The notes beneath the pieces were generated by a model, which was given only the letters and a program-made list of their open reading frames with translations, was not told the DNA's origin and did not search any database. The position numbers and the translations under genes were made by a program. Shown in pieces: positions 30,791 through 39,467 of a DNA stretch of 64,000 bases (the stretch's first letter is position 1; each line of letters opens with the position of its first letter). The DNA comes from Burkholderiales bacterium (GTDB lineage Bacteria > Pseudomonadota > Gammaproteobacteria > Burkholderiales > Burkholderiaceae_F): NCBI GenBank assembly GCA_020248865.1, contig JADCGS010000003.1, forward strand, positions 1 through 64,000, given 5' to 3'.

Positions 30791-31117
30791 TCCGCCGTAG
30801 GCCCGGCGCGGCCGGCCGCAAGCGCCGCGTGCGGCGCCCCGAACGCCGTCGCGCGGCTGCAACAGGCGCCCACGGATCCGCAGCAGCGGTCCGTTAGCCC
30901 GCCCGCGAACGCGATAATCCCCGCGCGCGGAAGGGCACGGTGGCACCTGCGGAGGCGCGCCCCGGATGAGCTCGGTGGCGGCCGTGCGGAAGCGGCAAAC
31001 GGCGCGCGGCGCCGCAGTCTCGCGCCGCCATCCGGGAAAATCCGCTGCGGGCAAGACAACCGGTGCGAGGCATCCTCGTGCCATATCGCGCGCACTGGGG
31101 CGCGCTGAAGGATCGCC
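30791..31117. other. Intergenic region before the TRAP transporter
   Basis: About 330 very G+C-rich bases follow argH. Short frames on both strands have no recognisable content. The promoter of the TRAP genes must be here, but I see no clear boxes and no terminator hairpin for argH. Confidence 0.4.
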
Positions 31118-31696
31118 ATGGATGCTCTGCTCACGCTGTCCCGCCTGATCGATGCCGTCAACGAGCGCATCGGCCGCTTTGCGTTCTGGCTGGTGCTGGC
31201 CGTGACGCTGCTGTCGGCCGGCACGGCGATTGCGCGCTACGGTTTTTCCACCGGCTCCAACGCCCTGCTCGAGCTGCAGTGGTACCTCTTCGGCGCCATT
31301 TTCATGCTCGGCGCCGCCTACGGCCTGCTCAAAGGCGCGCACGTGCGCATCGACGTCGTCAACAACCGGCTGTCGCGCCGAACCCAGGCCTGGATCGACG
31401 TGTTCGGCACGATCTTCATGCTGGTGCCGGCCAGCTTCATCATCATGTGGTTCGGCTGGGACATGTTCGAGCGCTCGTGGGCGATCATGGAGCGCTCCTC
31501 CGACGCCGGTGGCCTGATCCGCTGGCCCGCCAAGATCCTCGTGCCGATCGGCTTTGCCCTGCTGATCCTGCAGGGCCTGTCCGAGCTCATCAAGCGCATT
31601 GCCTTTCTGCAGGGCCGCATCGACTGGGACGGCCCGGGCGGCCACGACAGCAACGCGCTGCCCGAAGAACTGCCCGCGCAGCCGGCCAAGCAGTAA
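31118..31696 (+). CDS. TRAP transporter small permease (DctQ type)
   Basis: The small membrane subunit of a tripartite ATP-independent periplasmic transporter, 192 residues with four transmembrane helices (about 20-42, 51-72, 88-110, 130-155). Family markers are ARYGFSTGSNALLELQWYLF and GAAYGLLKGAHVRIDVV. The length and the IxRWPAKILVPIGFALLILQ segment match the mannitol/chloroaromatic-compound subgroup, which here probably carries an organic acid. A GGATCGCC weak ribosome-binding site precedes the ATG. The large subunit follows after 33 bases. Confidence 0.93.
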   Translation: MDALLTLSRLIDAVNERIGRFAFWLVLAVTLLSAGTAIARYGFSTGSNALLELQWYLFGAIFMLGAAYGLLKGAHVRIDVVNNRLSRRTQAWIDVFGTIFMLVPASFIIMWFGWDMFERSWAIMERSSDAGGLIRWPAKILVPIGFALLILQGLSELIKRIAFLQGRIDWDGPGGHDSNALPEELPAQPAKQ

Positions 31697-31729
31697 GTCA
31701 CGTAACCAAGAACAAGAAAGGCATCGACG

Positions 31730-33613
31730 ATGACCGCGTTCGAGCTGATGGCGCCGCTGATGTTCGCGGGCCTGGTCGTTTTCCTGCTGCTGGGCTACCC
31801 CGTGGCCTTCGCGCTGGCCGCCAACGGGATGCTGTTTGCCTTCATCGGCATCGAGCTCGGCATGCTGAACCTGTCGCTGCTGCAGGCGCTGCCCGACCGC
31901 GTGTTCTCGATCATGAGCAACCAGACGCTGCTCGCGATCCCGTTTTTCACTTTCATGGGCATCGTTCTCGAAAAGAGCGGCATGGCCGAGGACCTGCTCG
32001 ACACCATCGGCAAGCTGTTCGGTCCGATCCGCGGCGGCGTGGCCTACGCCGTCATTTTCGTCGGCGCGCTGCTGGCGGCCACCACCGGCGTGGTGGCGGC
32101 GAGCGTGATCGCCATGGGTCTCATCAGCCTGCCGGTGATGCTGCGCTACGGCTACAACAAGCAGATCGCCAGCGGGGTCATCTGCGCCTCGGGTACGCTG
32201 GCGCAGATCATCCCGCCGTCGCTGGTGCTGATCGTGCTGGCCGACGTGCTCGGCGTGTCGGTCGGCGACATGTACGAGGGCGCCCTGCTGCCTGGCCTGA
32301 TCCTGGTCGGCATGCTCGCGCTGTTCATCCTGCTGGTGTCTCTGGTCAAGCCCAACTACCTGCCGACGCTGCCCAGGAGCGAGTGGATGCCGCGCGCACC
32401 GGCCTCGCTGAAGGAGGCGCTGGTCGACCACGTGCCGCTGGCGCTGGTCACCGTGGGCCTGTACTTCCTGATCAATGCCGGCATCGCGCGCGACCTGTGG
32501 GTCTTCATGATGGGCATGGGCGTGGCGCTGGTCTGGATCTTCGCGTTCTCCAAGATCCGCAAGATCAGCTTCGCGGCGGCCATGAACGAGGAAGCCTCGC
32601 CGCTGTTCTTCCTGGTCATCATGACCGTGCTCGAGGCCTCGGAGGTCATCAACACGCCGCGCGGCTTCGCCACCACCTTCGCGGTGTTCCTGACCCTGCT
32701 GATCGCCGGCCAGATGTTCCTTGGCACCAAGTCGCACAACAAGGTGATCGCGGTGATGGCGCCGCCCCTGGTGCTGATCTTCCTCGTGCTCGGCACCATT
32801 TTCCTCGGCGTGGCCACGCCCACCGAGGGCGGCGCCATGGGCGCGGTCGGCGCGCTGGCGCTGGCCGCGCTGCGCGGGCGCCTCGACACCCCCCTGCTCA
32901 AGCAGGCAATGGACGCCACGCTCAAGCTCACCACCTTCGTGGTGTTCATCCTGATCGGCTCGACGATCTTTGCGCTGACCTTCCGCGGCGTGAACGGCGA
33001 CATCTGGGTGGAGAACCTGTTCGCGCTCGTGCCCGGCGGCGTGTGGGGCTTCATCATCGTCGTCAACATCATCGTCTTCATCCTCGGCTTCTTCATCGAC
33101 TTCTTCGAGATCGCGTTCATCCTGCTGCCGCTGCTGGCGCCCATCGCGCAGAAGCTCGACGTCAACATGGTCTGGTTCGGCGTGATGATCGCCATGAACA
33201 TGCAGACCAGCTTCCTGACGCCGCCGTTCGGCTTTGCGCTGTTCTACCTGCGCAGCGTGGCGCCCAAGGAGGTCACCACCATCGACATCTACAAGGGCAT
33301 CATTCCGTTTGTTTGCGTCCAGTTGCTCGCGCTGTTGCTGACGATCGGCTTCCCGCGGCTGGTGCTCGACTTCGATGCGCTCAAGGCGCGCCAGCAGGCG
33401 CCCGACAAGTCGCTGGACGACGCGATCCCCACCGGCCCAGCCGGCGGCGCACCCTCGACCGACCCGACCGATGCCTTCCGCCAGGGCGGCAACCCGGCCG
33501 ACGCCTTCAAGCCGCAAGGCACGCCGGACGGCGGCGTGCCGAACCCGACCGACGCCTTCAAGGCGCAGGACAACCCGGCAGACGCCTTCAAGCCGGAGCC
33601 GGCCAAGAAGTAG
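31730..33613 (+). CDS. TRAP transporter large permease (DctM type) with DAF-repeat tail
   Basis: The transport subunit, 627 residues with about 12-14 membrane helices; it uses the sodium or proton gradient. Family blocks include FFTFMGIVLEKSGMAEDLLD, ASGTLAQIIPPSLVLIVLAD and GVATPTEGGAMGAVGAL. The membrane part ends near residue 555 (LDFDALKARQQ). The last 50 residues are an unusual hydrophilic tail with four copies of a (D/N)P(T/A)DAF(K/R) motif, spaced 10, 17 and 10 residues apart, as if a 10-residue unit was doubled and then doubled again. The tail is likely cytoplasmic or periplasmic depending on helix number, and its role is unknown. Confidence 0.93.
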   Translation: MTAFELMAPLMFAGLVVFLLLGYPVAFALAANGMLFAFIGIELGMLNLSLLQALPDRVFSIMSNQTLLAIPFFTFMGIVLEKSGMAEDLLDTIGKLFGPIRGGVAYAVIFVGALLAATTGVVAASVIAMGLISLPVMLRYGYNKQIASGVICASGTLAQIIPPSLVLIVLADVLGVSVGDMYEGALLPGLILVGMLALFILLVSLVKPNYLPTLPRSEWMPRAPASLKEALVDHVPLALVTVGLYFLINAGIARDLWVFMMGMGVALVWIFAFSKIRKISFAAAMNEEASPLFFLVIMTVLEASEVINTPRGFATTFAVFLTLLIAGQMFLGTKSHNKVIAVMAPPLVLIFLVLGTIFLGVATPTEGGAMGAVGALALAALRGRLDTPLLKQAMDATLKLTTFVVFILIGSTIFALTFRGVNGDIWVENLFALVPGGVWGFIIVVNIIVFILGFFIDFFEIAFILLPLLAPIAQKLDVNMVWFGVMIAMNMQTSFLTPPFGFALFYLRSVAPKEVTTIDIYKGIIPFVCVQLLALLLTIGFPRLVLDFDALKARQQAPDKSLDDAIPTGPAGGAPSTDPTDAFRQGGNPADAFKPQGTPDGGVPNPTDAFKAQDNPADAFKPEPAKK

Positions 33614-33717
33614 GGGTTTTCGCCACCTGGGCCACGACGGCCGCCCGCGTGATCCCGCCTGCGGCTCGGTCGCCCGGGTGGCAGGCCGCGCCGCTGACCC
33701 GCGCCTGCCGGTCGCCC

Positions 33718-34194
33718 ATGCAGACCCTGGTGTTCGAGAGCGAACTGCGCGCCTCCCGCGAGCAGCTCTGGGACTGGATCACCGACGTCCGGTGCCTGCG
33801 CCGGGAGATGCGGCCGTACATCCTGATGACCGCACCCCGGGGGGTACGCCGGCTCCGCGATCTGGATCCGGCGCCCGGGGTACCTCTGTTCGTCAGCGTG
33901 ATCCTGCTGTTCGGCTTCCTGCCGATCGACTACTCACGGCTGACCCTGCACTCCTTCGAGGAGGGCCATGGGTTCCGGGAGCAGTCCTCGATGGGCTCGA
34001 TGCGCCACTGGACCCACCGCCGGCAGTTGCTGCCGCCTTCACAGCACGCCGGCACGGTCGTCTTGCGTGACACGCTCGGCTTCGAACCGCGGTTTGCCGT
34101 CCGCCCGACGGTCTGGTTCGTCCGGCGGTTCTTTGCGCATCGCCACGCGGTGCTGCGCCGGACCTTTCCGAGCGCAACACCTTCGGCCGGCTGA
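33718..34194 (+). CDS. SRPBCC-fold protein
   Basis: A 158-residue single-domain protein with the START/SRPBCC signature: MQTLVFESELRASREQLWDW at the N-terminus (a substrate-binding-fold protein usually opens this way), LPIDYSRLTLHSFEEGHGFRE in the middle and a final amphipathic helix. Such proteins bind hydrophobic ligands in a cavity; enzyme activity cannot be assigned. It lies 104 bases after the DctM gene on the same strand and just before a bidirectional terminator, so it may be the last gene of the TRAP transcript. Confidence 0.7.
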   Translation: MQTLVFESELRASREQLWDWITDVRCLRREMRPYILMTAPRGVRRLRDLDPAPGVPLFVSVILLFGFLPIDYSRLTLHSFEEGHGFREQSSMGSMRHWTHRRQLLPPSQHAGTVVLRDTLGFEPRFAVRPTVWFVRRFFAHRHAVLRRTFPSATPSAG

Positions 34195-34290
34195 GCCATG
34201 CGGCCTGCCGCGCGGGGCCGGGTCGAACGGCGCATGGCAACTGCAGGGCGCATATGCAGATCAAGCGCCTGCCGTTGCACACCACCCAAG

Positions 34291-34325
34291 AAAAAACGGC
34301 CCGCACGAGGCGGGCCGTTTTTCCG
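34291..34325. terminator. Bidirectional intrinsic terminator
   Basis: AAAAAA is followed by CGGCCCGC, a 5-base loop, GCGGGCCG and TTTTTT. The 8-bp G+C stem with an A run on one side and a T run on the other ends transcription from both directions. It closes the plus-strand SRPBCC/TRAP genes and the minus-strand dctP gene, which converge here. Confidence 0.93.
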
Positions 34326-34337
34326 AAGGTAAAACGA

Positions 34338-35423
34338 CTAGCCGCGCTGCGCGGCGGAAAAGTTGTCCATCGCCAGGTCGTTGAACCGGTGCCAGCGGAC
34401 GATGTCCACGCGGAAGCGGTTCCAGTTGTCCCAGATCTTCTTGAAGGCCGGGTTCTTGCCGGCCTCTTCGGCGTAGATCTCGAAGGCCACCTTGCGCTTG
34501 GCCTCCAGGATCGCCGTGGGCCAATTGCGCAGCTGGGTGCCTCCATTGACCAGGCGCTGCAGAGCCGGCGGGTTCTTGGCGTCGTACTCGGCCATCATCT
34601 TGACATTGGCCTCGGCGCTGGCCACCTCGATGGCCGCCTTGTACTCGGCCGGCAGCGAATCCCAGGCCTTCTGGTTCACGTAGGTCGACAGCGTGGCGCC
34701 CGGCTCCTGCCAGCCCGGCGCGTAGTAGAACTTGGCGACCTTGAAGAAACCGAGTTTCTCGTCATCGTACGGGCCGACGAACTCGGCGCCGTCCACCGTG
34801 CCGCGCTCCAGCGCCTGGTAAATCTCGCCGCCGGCGATCTGCTGCGGCAGGGCACCCAGCGCCGCGTACACGCGACCGCCGAAGCCCGGGATCCGCATCT
34901 TCAGGCCCTTCAACTGCTCGAGCCCTTTGATCTCCTGGCGGAACCAGCCGCCGGTCTGCACGCCGGTATTGCCGGCCGGGAAGGCCACCAGATTGAACTC
35001 GCGGAACACCTCGGCCATCGCCTGCATGCCGCCGCCGTGGTAGAGCCACGCGTTCTGTTGGCGGTTGTTCAGGCCGAACGGCAGCGCGGTGTCGAAACCC
35101 AGCGCCGTGTTCTTGCCGACCCAGTAGTAGGAGGCGGTGTGCGCCATTTCGACCGTGCCGGCCTGCACCGCGTCGATGCCCTGGAAGGCACCCACGATTT
35201 CACCCGCCGCGAACGGGCGGATCTGGAAGCGGTTATTCGTCAGTTGCGCCACGCGGCGCGACACTTCCTCGGCACCGCCGTAGATGGTGTCGAGCGACTT
35301 CGGAAAGCCCGAGGTCAGGCGCCAGCGCAGCTCCGGCAGGCCGGTCTGGCCCAGGGCGGGAGCCGCGATGGCTGCCGCGCCGGCGCCAATGGTGGCCTTG
35401 GTGATGAAAGAACGACGTTGCAT
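34338..35423 (-). CDS. TRAP transporter solute-binding protein (DctP type)
   Basis: The periplasmic receptor, 361 residues. The N-terminus MQRRSFITKATIGAGAAAIA is a twin-arginine-like signal (RRSFITK), cleaved after the PALGQ region. The mature protein has the segments TSGFPKSLDTIYGG, GLEQLKGLKMRIPG and ALERGTVDGAEFVGPYDD typical of the mannitol/chloroaromatic-type receptors, with an Arg in KMRIPG that usually binds the ligand carboxylate. It is convergent with the permease genes rather than in one operon with them, so it is probably expressed from its own promoter. Confidence 0.94.
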   Translation of the reverse strand: MQRRSFITKATIGAGAAAIAAPALGQTGLPELRWRLTSGFPKSLDTIYGGAEEVSRRVAQLTNNRFQIRPFAAGEIVGAFQGIDAVQAGTVEMAHTASYYWVGKNTALGFDTALPFGLNNRQQNAWLYHGGGMQAMAEVFREFNLVAFPAGNTGVQTGGWFRQEIKGLEQLKGLKMRIPGFGGRVYAALGALPQQIAGGEIYQALERGTVDGAEFVGPYDDEKLGFFKVAKFYYAPGWQEPGATLSTYVNQKAWDSLPAEYKAAIEVASAEANVKMMAEYDAKNPPALQRLVNGGTQLRNWPTAILEAKRKVAFEIYAEEAGKNPAFKKIWDNWNRFRVDIVRWHRFNDLAMDNFSAAQRG

Positions 35424-35594
35424 CGAGCGGTCTCCTTAAGTCTGTCGATGTGGGGGTGATCGCCAGCGCAGGACCGAACAGCCCGTGCAAGCAAATCCTC
35501 TGAAGTCTATGAATGGCCGATGACGGCCAGAATCGGTGCTAACCCGCGGCGCGCTTCAACGCAAATCATAGCGCGCTGCAGGCTCAGACGGTGC

Positions 35595-36944
35595 CTAACT
35601 GCCGCCCACGGTCATGCCGTCGACGATCACCGAGCCGGCGATCTTGCTGCCACGCACGACGGTGTCGGCGCCGACCGCGCGGATGGCGCCAAACATCTGG
35701 CGCAGGTTGCCGGCGATGGTGATCTCCTCGACCGGGAAGGCGATCCGGCCGCCCTCGACCCAGAAACCGGAGGCGCCGCGCGAGTAGTCGCCGGTGACGT
35801 AGTTGACACCCTGGCCGATCAGTTCGGTCACCAGCAGGCCGGTGCCGAGTTCGCGCAGCAGGGCCTCGAAGTCGTCGCCGGCGCGGGTGCGCTCGGAATG
35901 CAGCGTCAGGTTGTAGGAGCCGCCGGCATTGCCAGTGCTCTTCATGCCCAGCTTGCGCGCCGAGTAGGTGGACAGGAAGTAGCCGGCGAGCACGCCTCGC
36001 TCGACCACGCTGCGCGACAGCCCGCGTACGCCCTCCTCGTCGAACGGGCTGGACCCCGAGCCCTGCGGCACATACGGGTCCTCGACCAGCGACAGGTGCG
36101 GCGCGAACAGCGGCTGGCCGATGGCATCGACCAGGAAGGACGCCTTGCGGTACAGCGCCCCGCCGCTGGCCGCGTGCACGAAGTTCGACAGCAGCCCGCA
36201 GGCCAGCGGCGCCTCGAACAGAACCGGCACCGCGCGGGTCGACAGCCGCCGCGCCGAAAGGCGCGCCAGCGCCCGCTCGGCGGCATAACGGCCGACCGCC
36301 TCGGGTGCGGCCAGGTCCTGGTGGCGACGGGAGTGCGTGTACCAGTCGTCGCGCTGCATGCCGCGGGCGTCGCGGGCGATCGGCGAGACGGACAGCGAAT
36401 GGCGCGAGTAGGCGTAGCCCCCGGCGAAGCCCAGCGTGTTGGCCAGCACGAAGTGGCCCGACGACGTGTACACATTGGCGCCCTCGGAGTTGACGATGCG
36501 GCGGCTCACGTCGAAGGCCGCGCGCTCGGCACGCTGCGCCAGTTCGATGGCCGCCTCGGTGGACAGCGCCCAGGGGTGAAACAGGTCGAGATCGCGCGGC
36601 TGGCGCTCCAGCGTGTCGGCATCGGGCAGGCCGGCCGCCTCGTCCTCGGCGGTGAAGCGGGCGATGTTGTGCGCCGCTGCGACCGCCTGGCGGATCGCGC
36701 CCTCCGAGAAGTCCGACGTGGACGCATGGCCGCGGCGCTGGCCCAGGTAGACCGATACCGCCAGCCCCTTGTCGCGCGTGTGCTCGATGGTCTCGGGCTG
36801 CATCTTGCGCGTGCTGACCGACAGACCCACCGACTCGCTCGCCTCGGCCGAGGCGTCGCTGGCGCCGAGCGCGCGCGCGTGGTCCAGCGCCAGCGCGGCC
36901 AGCTCGTGCAGGCGGCTCTCGGGAATCGCGAAGGGGGTCGACAT
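35595..36944 (-). CDS. pmbA: Metalloprotease PmbA/TldE
   Basis: A 449-residue TldE-type subunit that with TldD forms a heterodimeric protease which in E. coli matures microcin and removes the CcdA antitoxin. Family blocks: RMQPETIEHTRDKGL-like (here KMQPETIEHTRDKGLAVSVY), ASTSDFSEGAIRQAV, GRYAAERALARL, GSGSSPFDEEGV and MKSTGNAGGSYNL. The HEXXXH motif belongs to TldD, not to this subunit, and tldD is not in the window. The gene is divergent from darP over 99 bases, an arrangement conserved in many proteobacteria. Confidence 0.95.
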   Translation of the reverse strand: MSTPFAIPESRLHELAALALDHARALGASDASAEASESVGLSVSTRKMQPETIEHTRDKGLAVSVYLGQRRGHASTSDFSEGAIRQAVAAAHNIARFTAEDEAAGLPDADTLERQPRDLDLFHPWALSTEAAIELAQRAERAAFDVSRRIVNSEGANVYTSSGHFVLANTLGFAGGYAYSRHSLSVSPIARDARGMQRDDWYTHSRRHQDLAAPEAVGRYAAERALARLSARRLSTRAVPVLFEAPLACGLLSNFVHAASGGALYRKASFLVDAIGQPLFAPHLSLVEDPYVPQGSGSSPFDEEGVRGLSRSVVERGVLAGYFLSTYSARKLGMKSTGNAGGSYNLTLHSERTRAGDDFEALLRELGTGLLVTELIGQGVNYVTGDYSRGASGFWVEGGRIAFPVEEITIAGNLRQMFGAIRAVGADTVVRGSKIAGSVIVDGMTVGGS

Positions 36945-37043
36945 CGGCAGGCGTCCGGGCGCAGCTTTCAGGGGCGCGCCGCGGCGGGCCGCCCGCTCCG
37001 AAGGACGCGGGCCAGTCGAGGCGCGTCGCTATCATAGCCAGCG

Positions 37044-37568
37044 ATGACGGCCGAACTTCCGGACACCAACGCGGGCGCTCGCGCCGACGAGCGGCCCAGC
37101 AAGTCGCAGCGCAAGCGCGACATGCTGGCGCTGCAGGACCTCGGCGTGGCCCTGGTGCGACTGGCCGCCGAGCAGGTGCGCCGGCTCGACCTGCCCGAAA
37201 ACCTGCGGCAGGCCGTGCTCGATGCGCAGAAGATCACGGCCCACGAAGGTCGCCGCCGCCAGATCCAGTATGTCGGCAAGCTGATGCGGCAGGTGGACGC
37301 TGATCCAATCCAGGCGCAGCTCGATGCGATCCACGGCGAGTCCAAGGCTGCCGTGGCGCTGATGCACCGCTGCGAACGCTGGCGTGATCGCCTGCTCGAC
37401 GATGACGGCGCACTGACCGAACTGCTGGCCGAGCGCCCGCTCGAGGACGTGCAGGCCCTGCGCGCGACCATCCGCGCCGCGCGTCGGGAGCGCAGCGCCG
37501 GCCAGCCGCCCCGGCACGCCCGCGAGTTGTACCGGCTGCTCTACGACCATCTGTCCGCCCCGGCATGA
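37044..37568 (+). CDS. darP: Ribosome biogenesis factor DarP (YjgA, DUF615)
   Basis: A 174-residue protein that binds late 50S precursors and helps the peptidyl-transferase centre mature. Signature regions are SKSQRKRDMLALQDLG, LDLPENLRQAVLDAQKITAHEGRRRQIQYVGKLM and RHARELYRLLYDHL. It is divergent from pmbA, as in E. coli, and overlaps mogA by four bases (ATGA). Confidence 0.95.
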   Translation: MTAELPDTNAGARADERPSKSQRKRDMLALQDLGVALVRLAAEQVRRLDLPENLRQAVLDAQKITAHEGRRRQIQYVGKLMRQVDADPIQAQLDAIHGESKAAVALMHRCERWRDRLLDDDGALTELLAERPLEDVQALRATIRAARRERSAGQPPRHARELYRLLYDHLSAPA

Positions 37569-38218
37569 CCCCCTCCGCCGCCACACCCGCCGTGCGCCGC
37601 CACCCCGATGAACTGGTCGTCGGACTGGTTTCCGTGTCCGACCGCGCCAGCGCCGGCGTCTATGCCGACCAGGGCCTGCCCGGCCTGCGCGACTGGCTCG
37701 GCCGGGCACTCGCCTCGCCATGGCAGGCGCACGAGCGGCTGATCGCCGACGAGCAGCCGCGAATCGAGGCCACACTGGTAGAACTGGTGGACGAGGTCGG
37801 CTGCGACCTCGTGCTGACCACAGGCGGGACCGGCCCGGCGCGGCGCGACGTGACGCCCGAGGCCACGCTCGCCGTGGCCACCCGCCCGATGCCCGGCTTT
37901 GGCGAGCAGATGCGGCGGATCTCGCTGGCCTTCGTGCCGACCGCCATTTTGTCGCGCCAGGTGGGCGTGTTGCGCGAGGTCACCCGGACCGACGGGACAC
38001 CGCATGCCGCCCTGATCCTCAACCTGCCCGGCCAGCCCAAGGCCATCGCCGAGACGCTCGAAGGCCTGAAGGCCGCCGACGGTCAGCCCGGAGTGCCGGG
38101 CATCTTCGCGGCCGTGCCCTACTGCATCCAGCTCATCGGCGGCCCGTATGTCGAGACCCACGCCGAGGTCGTGGCCGCGTTCCGGCCGAAGGCGGCGCGG
38201 CGCCCCGAGCGATCATGA
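37565..38218 (+). CDS. mogA: Molybdopterin adenylyltransferase
   Basis: Adenylylates molybdopterin before molybdate insertion. The 217-residue chain has the MoCF domain with VGLVSVSDRASAGVYADQGL, the TTGGTGPARRDVTPEAT loop that binds the pterin, the catalytic Asp region MPGFGEQMR and the NLPGQPKAI segment. It overlaps darP by four bases, so both are in one transcript. It is the only molybdenum cofactor gene in the window. Confidence 0.95.
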   Translation: MTPSAATPAVRRHPDELVVGLVSVSDRASAGVYADQGLPGLRDWLGRALASPWQAHERLIADEQPRIEATLVELVDEVGCDLVLTTGGTGPARRDVTPEATLAVATRPMPGFGEQMRRISLAFVPTAILSRQVGVLREVTRTDGTPHAALILNLPGQPKAIAETLEGLKAADGQPGVPGIFAAVPYCIQLIGGPYVETHAEVVAAFRPKAARRPERS

Positions 38219-38400
38219 TGGCGCGCGGCGCCGATGGAGAGGGCGGCGCCCTGCGGCGCCTATGATCCATGCTCCATGCGCACGACGGCGTGCGCAGTGA
38301 GCCCGCCAGGCCGCCCCAAGGGCGAGCCCCTGAGCGCCGCGCGAAGTTTGCTCGGTAACGCCCGCGGCGCCGCCATCCCTCGTCCATGACTCCTTCCGCC

Positions 38401-39063
38401 ATGTCCCTCGACGCCATCGAACTGCAGACCCGCCCCGACCCCGACGCAACCGTGGTGGTGCTGCACGGACTCGGTGCCGACGGCTACGACTTCGTGCCGA
38501 TCGTCAAGGAGCTCGAGACGCTGGGCGTGCCGCCGGCGCGCTTTGTGTTCCCGCATGCGCCGACCATGCCGGTCACCATCAACGGCGGCTATGTCATGCG
38601 GGCCTGGTACGACATCCTCGGCACGGACCTCGTGCGGCGCGAGGACGAAGCCGGCCTGCGCAGTTCGCAAGCGGCCATCGAGGCGCTGCTAGGGCGCGAG
38701 ATGGCGCGCGGCATCGCGCCCGGACGCATCGTGCTGGCCGGCTTCTCGCAGGGTGGCGCGGTCACGCTGCAGGTGGGTCTGCGTCAGCCCGAGCCGCTGG
38801 CCGGCCTGGTGGTGCTGTCGAGCTACCTGCCGCTGGCCGCGCAGGCGGCCGCCGAGCGCCACGCAGGCAGCCGCAGCGTGCCGATCTTCATGGCGCATGG
38901 GACCCAGGACCCGGTGGTGCCCCTGGCACGCGGCACGGCCGCGCGCGACCAGTTGCGGCAGCTCGGCTACGCCGTCGAGTGGCACGAGTACCCGATGCCG
39001 CACTCGGTCTGCGCCGAGGAAGTGGAGTCGATCGCCGCCTTCCTGCGCCGCGTACTGGCGTGA
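38401..39063 (+). CDS. Carboxylesterase/phospholipase (EstB-like alpha/beta hydrolase)
   Basis: A serine hydrolase of the small cytoplasmic carboxylesterase family, about 220 residues. Oxyanion loop VVLHGLGADGYDFVPIVKEL, nucleophile elbow GFSQGGAVTL, Asp in HGTQDPVVPL and His in YPMPHSVCAEEV give a full triad. The ATG at 38401 matches the family N-terminus (SLDAIELQT); another in-frame ATG lies at 38386. Upstream lie 167-182 bases without a clear promoter. Substrates are short-chain esters in characterised members; the natural one here is unknown. Confidence 0.9.
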   Translation: MSLDAIELQTRPDPDATVVVLHGLGADGYDFVPIVKELETLGVPPARFVFPHAPTMPVTINGGYVMRAWYDILGTDLVRREDEAGLRSSQAAIEALLGREMARGIAPGRIVLAGFSQGGAVTLQVGLRQPEPLAGLVVLSSYLPLAAQAAAERHAGSRSVPIFMAHGTQDPVVPLARGTAARDQLRQLGYAVEWHEYPMPHSVCAEEVESIAAFLRRVLA

Positions 39064-39467
39064 CGGACCCGCAGTGCCGGGACACCGTCGGGCCAGCGCG
39101 CCGCCTCCGCCTTCCTGACCACGGACCAGCAGGCCGGGCGGCGCGTGATGCCCGGCCCGTGCCGCCGCTCACCGCCACGCCCGCGCGGCACCGTCTCCGT
39201 GTTTGCTGACCGACCGCTCTGCCCCTAAAGCGGCCGGCCCGCCGTCGTTCCGCCCTTGCGCGTCTGCTTGCGCGCAACCGTCCACCCGGTCAGCGGGTCG
39301 GGCACGACCACGACGCCCGAACCCGGTTCGCCCGGCTCCATCACCCGTCAGGTCTGCGGCCAGCCGGCGCTCAACCCGCCCACATCACGCAAACGCCCGC
39401 GCGCTGCGGCGCCATCTGCAGCTCGACGCAGGTGCTGCGCCGCGACTCGATGGCGCGCCGGCACCGG
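39064..39467. other. Gap without a recognisable gene
   Basis: About 400 bases between two converging genes, the esterase and the pirin. Open frames here are short Arg/Ala/Pro-rich strings without family signals. No terminator hairpin with a T run is visible. Confidence 0.45.

Noticed and set aside
29321..33517. Very long open frame on the minus strand opposite argH and the TRAP genes
   Set aside because: It is antisense to well-recognised proteins, is dominated by His/Arg/Gln/Asp and has no family match. Long antisense frames are common in DNA this G+C-rich.
31063..34194. Plus-strand frame of over 1000 codons over the TRAP genes
   Set aside because: It overlaps dctQ and dctM in a different frame and is Arg/Ala/His-rich. 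Only its end (33718-34194), with the SRPBCC signature and own start, is kept as a gene.
39064..39467. Small Arg/Pro-rich proteins in the gap
   Set aside because: Frames overlap on both strands, have no ribosome-binding sites and no family resemblance.
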